Both the position numbers and the translations under genes were made by a program. From Streptomyces inusitatus (GTDB lineage Bacteria > Actinomycetota > Actinomycetes > Streptomycetales > Streptomycetaceae), in contig NZ_BMWG01000017.1 of assembly GCF_014651115.1 (NCBI RefSeq), positions 92,019-156,018 on the forward strand: a DNA stretch of 64,000 nt. Direction: 5' to 3'. The notes under the pieces were generated by a model, which saw only the letters and a program-made list of their open reading frames with translations, was not told the DNA's origin and made no database searches. This document shows, one piece after another, positions 58,507 to 64,000 of this stretch; positions within the stretch are counted from its first letter, which is position 1, and each line of letters opens with the position of its first letter.

Positions 58507-61500
58507 TCAGATCTGCTCGTCCGGCGGCATCAGCCCCGTCTGCACCAGCGGATTCCCCCGCTGCCGGGAGACGAAGACACCTCGGCCGGCGGGCATCGGC
58601 CGCATGCGCACACCGCCGAGGATGTCGCCCTCCTGCGGGTCGCCGGAGAGCAGCACGCCCTGCGCGCCGAGTTCCGTCATCCGCTGCATGAAGGGCTCGT
58701 ACGCGGCGCGGCTGGCGCCCGCGGAGCTGCGGGCGATGATGAAGCGGACGCCGACGTCACGGGCGAAGGGCAGCAGCTCGGTGAGCTTGCTCAGCGGGTT
58801 GCCGCTGGAGGTGGACACCAGGTCGTAGTCGTCGACGACGACGAACACGGACGGGCCCCGCCACCAGCTGCGGTCCCGCAGCTGCTGGGCCGTGACATCG
58901 GCCGCCGGGGTGCGCCGCTGCATCAGGTCGAAGAGGGCGTCCACATGGTGGTCCATGTTGTTGGACATGGGGACGTACTCGGCCAGATGCGTCGGCGGGG
59001 TGACGTCCAGCAGCCCGCGACGGTTGTCGATCACGAAGAACTTGCAGGCGTCGCCCTCGTACCGGCGGCTCAGCTGGGTGATGAGGAGACGCAGGAGATT
59101 CGACTTCCCCGACTCGCTCTCGCCGAAGACCAGGAAGAAGGGATCGCGCTCGAAATTGGCGAAGACCGGCTCCAGGTTGTTCTCGTCGATGGCGAAGGCG
59201 ACCCCGCGCCTCGGGTCGGCCGAGCCCGGGGGCAGGTGCCCGGCGGGCAGCTCGCGCGGCAGCAGCCGCACCTGGGGCGCGCCGGGGGCCGTCCAGTGAC
59301 GGCTGACCTCCTGGTTCATCGCGGAGGTGGCCTCGGAGAGATCGCCTGCGGAACTCATTCCGTCGATCCTGGGGACCGCCGCCATGAAGTGCAGCTTCTC
59401 CGGTGTCAGCCCGCGCCCCGGGACTCCGGTCGGCACATTGACGGCCGCCTTCCGGTCCAGTTCGGAGTCCATGGTGTCGCCGAGCCGCAGTTCGAGCCGG
59501 TTCATCAGATGGTCCTTGAGGTTGGCGCGCACCTCCATGGAGCGGGAGGCCGTCAGGACCAGATGGATGCCGTAGCCCAGCCCGCGCGCCGCGATCTCCA
59601 GGACGGCGGGCTCCAGGCCCTCGTAGTCGGAGCGGAAGTTGCCCCAGCCGTCGATGAGCAGGAAGACGTCTCCCCAGGGCTGCTCCGCCGCCGAGATCTC
59701 GCCGCGCGCCCGCATCCTGCGGAAGGTGGCGATGGAGTCGATGCCCGCACTGCGGAAGTACTCCTCGCGGCGCGCGAGGATCCCGTACACCTCGGCGACC
59801 GTCCGCCGTACCCGCTCGGGGTCGAGCCGGGAGGCCACCCCGCCGACATGCGGGAGACCGGCGGTCGCGGAGAGCCCGCCGCCGCCGAAGTCGAGCCCGT
59901 AGAACTGCACCTCCTGCGGGGTGTGGGTCAGCGCGAAACCGGAGACGAGCGTGCGCAGCAGGGTCGATTTGCCCGACTGCGGGCCGCCGACGATCTGCAT
60001 ATGACCGGCCGCGCCGGAGAAGTCCCGGTACAGGGTGTCGCGGCGCTGCTCGAACGGCTTGTCCACCACGCCCAGCGGCACGACCAGCCGGCCGGCCCCC
60101 TCGTACCCGGGCTGGGTGAGCCCCCGGCCGGGCACGTTCGCGAGCCCCGGCAGCAGCTCGTCCAGCGGCGGGGGATTGTCCAGCGGCGGCAGCCACACCT
60201 GGTGCGCCTCGGCCCCCCGGCCCTCCAGCCGGCGTACGACCACGTCGAGTACGGAGTCGGCCAGGGCGTCGTCCTCGGCGGCGCGCGCGTCCGGCACGGA
60301 GGGACCGGGCGCGGGCGCGGCGTACCGCACCGGCACCGGCGCGGCGGTGAACGGCACCGGCCTGCGGTCCACCGGGAGCGGCCCGCCCGAGGCGGCCCGG
60401 TGGGCGCCCGCGCGGTAGACCCCGGAGACGTAGGCGGCCTTGAACCGCACCATCTCGTCCGTGCCGTACTTCAGATACCCCGAACCGGGGACGTTCGGCA
60501 GCGTATAGGCGTCCGGTACGCCCAGCGCCGCCCGCGACTCGGCCGCGGAGAAGGTGCGCAGACCGATCCGGTACGAGAGGTAGGTCTCCAGGCCGCGCAG
60601 CCTGCCCTCCTCCAGCCGCTGGGAGGCCAGCAGCAGATGGACCCCGAGGGACCGGCCGATCCGGCCGATCTGCACGAACATCTCGATGAAGTCGGGCATG
60701 GCGGTCAGCAGCTCGCTGAACTCGTCGATGACCAGCACCAGCGAGGGGATGGGCTGGAGGGGCGCGCCCGCCGCCCGGGCCTTCTCGTAGTCGTGGATGT
60801 TGGCGTAGTTGCCCGCGTCGCGGAGCATCTCCTGCCGCCGGTTCAGCTCACCGCGGATGGAGTCGCCCATCCGGTCCACCAGCGTCAGATCGTCCGCCAG
60901 GTTGGTGATCACCGCGGCCACGTGCGGCATCTGCGACATTCCGGCGAAGGTCGCGCCGCCCTTGAAGTCCGCGAGGACGAAGTTGAGCGTCTCCGAGGAG
61001 TGGGTGACGGCGAGGCCGAGCACCAGCGTCCGCAGCAGCTCCGACTTGCCGGAACCGGTCGCGCCCACGCACAGGCCGTGCGGGCCCATGCCCTCCTGCG
61101 CGGCCTCCTTGAGGTCCAGCATCACCGGCGCGCCGTCCTCGCCGACGCCGATGGGGACGCGCAGCCGCTCCGACTGGGACCGGGGCCGCCAGGTGCGGCT
61201 GACGTCGACCGAGGCCGCGTCCCCCAGATTCAGCAGATCGGTGAAGTCCAGATTGGCCAGCAGCGGCTGGTCGTCGTCGCCGCCGGTGCCCACCCGCAGC
61301 GGAGCGAGCTGGCGGGCCAGCGCCTCGGCCGCCGGCGGGCTGAGCAGGTCGGGCACCCCGTCGTAGACCAGCCCGTGCCCCGACTCCAGCCGCAGCGCGT
61401 CGGGCTGGACGGTGATGGACAGACCGCCGCGCGGCCCCGTCGCCTCACCCGGGACGACCTCGATGACCGTCACCCCCTGAAGTCCCTCGGCGGCGGCCAG

Positions 61501-62475
61501 CGCGGAACCGGCGGGAACGGACCGGCCGTCGAGGATCACCACCACATGCGGCTGGTCCAGCAGGGGATTCCCGCCGAACCGGGGCCGCTCCTCCAGCAGC
61601 GCCGCCAGCATCTCGTCCAGCTCGTGCGCGTCCGTCGTGATCAGACGGCGGCTGCCCGCGCCGTCGCCCGGCCCAGGGGCCTGCACATGCGGAAGCCACT
61701 TCGCCCACTCCCAGTGCGGCGCGGCGTCCGGCCCGGCGGCGACCGCGACGACCAGATCCTCGGGGGAGTGCAGCGAGACGAGCGAGCCCGTCAACGACCG
61801 GGCGGTGGCCCGTACCGACTCGGTCTCACCGCTGATCGTCAGATGGTAGAAAGCGCGCAGCGACACGGCCATCGGCAGCCCGTCGAGCGTGCCGTGCGCC
61901 GTCAGGAACTGGCGCATCGCCCCCGCCGTCAGCGGCTCCAGCTCGTCCACCGGCGCGGTCTCGGGGGCGATCAGCGGAGTGGCGAGCTGCTGGCTGCCGA
62001 GCCCGATGCGCACCTGTCCGAAGTCGGCGTCGCCGATGCGCCGTTCCCACAGCCGGCTGCCCTCCGCCACCAGCGCCCACAGCTGCTCGGGCGACGGATG
62101 CAGATAGAACTGGGCGTCGCGCTGGAGACGCGCGGTGCGCAGCACGCCCCGCCGGGTCTGCGTCAGATACTTCAGATAGTCCCGGCGCAGATCGGCCAGT
62201 TCGCCCTGGGTGCCCCGCCGATGGCGGACCAGCATCGCGATGGCCATGGCTATCGTCGACGCGATCATGATCATTCCCATGATCCGCATGATCGGATTCG
62301 GCGTGATGAAGAAGAAGACGACCGAACCGCCCATGCCCAGCATCGGCAACAGCTGCATCAGCGCGCCCTCCTGCTGCCCTCGCGGCAGCTCGGGAGGGGG
62401 TTGCAGCTGCACGTGCTCGCCGGGCACCTCGGAAGGCAGGGCCCGTGGTGGCCGCTTGACGACGATCTGACTCAC
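58507..62475 (-). CDS. eccC: type VII secretion ATPase EccC
   Basis: EccC is the FtsK/SpoIIIE-type motor that recognises substrates and energises ESX export. This is the fused single-chain form of 1,322 residues. Two membrane helices near residues 35-85 (GMGGSVVFFFITPNPIMRIM and MIASTIAMAIAML) are followed by a DUF domain and three ATPase domains. The Walker A motifs are all intact: GATGSGKS (about residue 474), GGPQSGKS (about 831) and GESESGKS (about 1117). The corresponding Walker B motifs include VLVIDEFSEL, FLLIDGWG and VVVDDYDLV. The GTG start at 62475 is read from AAGGGA upstream. It is divergent from eccD and followed by a hairpin. Confidence 0.97.
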   Translation of the reverse strand: MSQIVVKRPPRALPSEVPGEHVQLQPPPELPRGQQEGALMQLLPMLGMGGSVVFFFITPNPIMRIMGMIMIASTIAMAIAMLVRHRRGTQGELADLRRDYLKYLTQTRRGVLRTARLQRDAQFYLHPSPEQLWALVAEGSRLWERRIGDADFGQVRIGLGSQQLATPLIAPETAPVDELEPLTAGAMRQFLTAHGTLDGLPMAVSLRAFYHLTISGETESVRATARSLTGSLVSLHSPEDLVVAVAAGPDAAPHWEWAKWLPHVQAPGPGDGAGSRRLITTDAHELDEMLAALLEERPRFGGNPLLDQPHVVVILDGRSVPAGSALAAAEGLQGVTVIEVVPGEATGPRGGLSITVQPDALRLESGHGLVYDGVPDLLSPPAAEALARQLAPLRVGTGGDDDQPLLANLDFTDLLNLGDAASVDVSRTWRPRSQSERLRVPIGVGEDGAPVMLDLKEAAQEGMGPHGLCVGATGSGKSELLRTLVLGLAVTHSSETLNFVLADFKGGATFAGMSQMPHVAAVITNLADDLTLVDRMGDSIRGELNRRQEMLRDAGNYANIHDYEKARAAGAPLQPIPSLVLVIDEFSELLTAMPDFIEMFVQIGRIGRSLGVHLLLASQRLEEGRLRGLETYLSYRIGLRTFSAAESRAALGVPDAYTLPNVPGSGYLKYGTDEMVRFKAAYVSGVYRAGAHRAASGGPLPVDRRPVPFTAAPVPVRYAAPAPGPSVPDARAAEDDALADSVLDVVVRRLEGRGAEAHQVWLPPLDNPPPLDELLPGLANVPGRGLTQPGYEGAGRLVVPLGVVDKPFEQRRDTLYRDFSGAAGHMQIVGGPQSGKSTLLRTLVSGFALTHTPQEVQFYGLDFGGGGLSATAGLPHVGGVASRLDPERVRRTVAEVYGILARREEYFRSAGIDSIATFRRMRARGEISAAEQPWGDVFLLIDGWGNFRSDYEGLEPAVLEIAARGLGYGIHLVLTASRSMEVRANLKDHLMNRLELRLGDTMDSELDRKAAVNVPTGVPGRGLTPEKLHFMAAVPRIDGMSSAGDLSEATSAMNQEVSRHWTAPGAPQVRLLPRELPAGHLPPGSADPRRGVAFAIDENNLEPVFANFERDPFFLVFGESESGKSNLLRLLITQLSRRYEGDACKFFVIDNRRGLLDVTPPTHLAEYVPMSNNMDHHVDALFDLMQRRTPAADVTAQQLRDRSWWRGPSVFVVVDDYDLVSTSSGNPLSKLTELLPFARDVGVRFIIARSSAGASRAAYEPFMQRMTELGAQGVLLSGDPQEGDILGGVRMRPMPAGRGVFVSRQRGNPLVQTGLMPPDEQI

Positions 62476-62850
62476 AAGCTCACCAATTCCCTTGCCGGAC
62501 GGAAATGTTCCTATCGGCGCCCCCGTGGCGACGGGCTCCGTCCGCGGGGACGGATCCTACTTGCGGCGGCGCGCCGGGGCGGGCGGTAGGGTGGCGCGAC
62601 GCGTTCGCGAACCGGCTGAACCGCCGTGAGAAGCGCCGCGGGAAACGCGAATCGGCGGTGCGGCACAGCTCGGCGTGCGGCACAGCGTTGAACACCGTGC
62701 GGACCGTACGAACCGCGGCGCGGTGCGGACCGCGTTGCGAAACCAGCAGTGCGGGATCCAGTTCGAACCGTGTCGCGACCGCGGACGGATCCGCGGGAGA
62801 GTTCCAGAGTTGTCAGAGATGTTGTCAGAGATCACGAGGGGATGCAGCAG
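62476..62850. promoter_or_regulatory. eccC-eccD divergent intergenic region with repeats
   Basis: These 375 bp have no gene. GTGCGGCACAG occurs at 62658-62668 and 62675-62685, and the related GTGCGGACCG at 62697-62706 and 62723-62732, giving four spaced copies of a GTGCGG element. GTTGTCAGAGAT is perfectly duplicated in tandem (62809-62832) just before eccD. The position suggests binding sites controlling both divergent genes. No clear promoter hexamers were found. Confidence 0.6.
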
Positions 62851-64000
62851 GTGAGCATGACGGCCCGAGCGGCGGCCACCGGAGCCGGCCACACCGGACA
62901 GGCGACCTCGTCCGGCGGCGGAACCGGCTTCTGCCGGGTGACCGTCGTCGCCCCCGACAGCCGCGTCGACGTCGCCCTCCCCGAGGACATCGCCGTCGCC
63001 GACCTCTACCCGGAGATCCTCCGGCTCTCCGGCCAGAGCCCCGCCCCCGGCGCCCCCGTCGGCTACCACCTGGTCCGCCGCGACGGCACCGTCCTCGACG
63101 GCGCTCGCACGCTCGGCGCGCAGCGCATCCTCGACGGCGAGCTGCTCTCCCTGCGTCCCTTCGCCGAATCCCTGCCCCCCGCCGTCTTCGACGACGTCAC
63201 CGACGCCGTCGCCACCGCCGTCGCCCGCGACCGCACCCTGTGGAGCGACGCGCTGATGCGCGGGGCCGGCCTCTTCGGCGGCGCGACCCTGCTCCTGCTG
63301 CTCGCCTTCGTCCTGTGGTCCTTGGCCCCCGGCCACGACACCAACGGCCTCCAGGGCATCCTGGCCGCCGTCGCCGGAGTGCTGCTCCTCGCCCTCGCCT
63401 GCGTACGCGCACGGGTGTACGACGACCGGGCGTCGGCCGTCGCCCTGGGCATCGGCGCGATGGCCAACGCGGCCGTCGCCGGATCCGGACTGCTGCCGCC
63501 CGCCGACGGACAGGGCGTCGGCCGGCTCCACTTCCTGCTCGCCTGCGCCGCCGTGCTGGTGGTCGCCGTGATCCTCACCATCGTCGCCCCCGGCGGCGAC
63601 GGCCCCTTCGTCGCCTTCGTCCTCGCCGCCGCCATCGGGGTCCTCGCGGCCTTCCTCGCGATCGCCTACCGGCTGAGCCCCGCCGAGACCGCCGCCCTCT
63701 GCGCCCCCCTCGCCGTCGGAGCCCTCGCCTTCCTGCCCGGCCTCTCCACCCGCTTCGCCCGGCTGCCCATCGGCTTCGACCCTCCCCGCACCACCATCGG
63801 CGACTACGGATCCGAACCCGAGCCCCAGGGCCCCGTCGACGCCCGCCGCATCGCCGCCCAGGCCCGCCGCGGCCACGAACTGCTCGTCGGCCTCGTCGGC
63901 GGCTGCGCGCTGGTCGCCGTGGGATCCGCCGCCGTCCTCGGCTTCTCCGACAGCGTCTGGGCACAGCTCCTCGCCCTCGCCACCGGGGTGTCCATGCTGA
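62851..64000 (+). CDS. eccD: type VII secretion integral membrane protein EccD, 5' part
   Basis: The gene runs past the window, with 383 codons visible. The GTG at 62851 is preferred, ten bases after GAGGGG; ATG codons at 62842 and 62857 are in frame and possible. The N-terminal ~100 residues are a ubiquitin-like YukD domain (RVTVVAPDSRVDVALPEDIA, then ILDGELLSLRPF). From about residue 130 hydrophobic helices follow in close succession, as in the 11-helix EccD that forms the pore part of the machine. It is transcribed divergently from eccC. Confidence 0.95.
   Translation, partial: MSMTARAAATGAGHTGQATSSGGGTGFCRVTVVAPDSRVDVALPEDIAVADLYPEILRLSGQSPAPGAPVGYHLVRRDGTVLDGARTLGAQRILDGELLSLRPFAESLPPAVFDDVTDAVATAVARDRTLWSDALMRGAGLFGGATLLLLLAFVLWSLAPGHDTNGLQGILAAVAGVLLLALACVRARVYDDRASAVALGIGAMANAAVAGSGLLPPADGQGVGRLHFLLACAAVLVVAVILTIVAPGGDGPFVAFVLAAAIGVLAAFLAIAYRLSPAETAALCAPLAVGALAFLPGLSTRFARLPIGFDPPRTTIGDYGSEPEPQGPVDARRIAAQARRGHELLVGLVGGCALVAVGSAAVLGFSDSVWAQLLALATGVSML

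Noticed and set aside
58162..62589. A 1,475-codon plus-strand frame opposite eccC
   Set aside because: eccC has three intact ATPase domains on the minus strand, while the plus frame has only Arg/Gly/His-rich sequence.

Overview
The window looks like core chromosome of a Streptomyces. GC is very high with strong G/C bias at third codon positions, GTG starts are common, and many genes are joined by 4-bp ATGA/GTGA overlaps. A DasR-type operator precedes a chitinase, a probable bldB sits inside a type VII secretion locus, and the gene order (dxr-rseP-ispG, proS, rimP-nusA-ylxR-infB-ylxP-rbfA-truB, ribF, then the ESX genes) is one I associate with streptomycetes. I saw no rRNA, tRNA, CRISPR array, insertion sequence or prophage.

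Layout. (1) 1-4.1 kb: the end of an FAD oxidoreductase, a small unknown gene, a secreted GH18 chitinase under a putative DasR site, and a convergent PAP2 phosphatase. (2) 4.3-13.7 kb: a probable GABA/amine catabolic neighbourhood of gabT, a membrane P-loop ATPase of unknown role, a PucR-type regulator, an aldehyde dehydrogenase and an acyl-CoA dehydrogenase. (3) 13.8-21.1 kb: MEP isoprenoid genes dxr and ispG flanking the site-2 protease rseP, two GNAT acetyltransferases and proS. (4) 21.2-23.0 kb, minus strand: a kinase-fold protein lacking its catalytic residues, and a coupled pair of a DUF4439 ferritin-like protein and a Tat/lipoprotein-like protein. (5) 23.2-30.3 kb: the nusA-infB operon for transcription, initiation, ribosome maturation and tRNA modification. 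(6) 30.5-35.3 kb: a 1,281-residue protein with a trypsin-like domain and a P-loop NTPase domain, both with altered catalytic positions, then ribF. (7) 35.4-41.1 kb, minus strand: a tightly overlapped peptide-type ABC importer behind one recognisable promoter. (8) 41.2 kb to the end: a type VII (ESX) secretion locus.

The ESX locus holds an EspI/MinD-like ATPase, probable bldB, an unknown gene coupled to eccE, eccB, two mycosin proteases, a small helical protein, a long Ala/Gly/Pro-rich WXG protein with a C-terminal YxxxD motif, a WXG100 pair, eccC and the start of eccD. EccB, EccC, EccD and EccE would form the membrane machine, EccC would select substrates, the mycosins would act outside the membrane, and the WXG proteins would be substrates or partners.

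The best candidate for an undescribed system is the three-gene unit at 54.9-58.3 kb downstream of eccC: a 164-residue helical protein, a 763-residue WTG-motif protein with a C-terminal glycine-zipper-like segment, and a lipoprotein. It resembles a partner/effector/guard arrangement for type VII export, but no activity can be read from the sequence. Second is the trypsin/NTPase fusion between truB and ribF. Third is a chain of three overlapping minicistrons in the infB leader.
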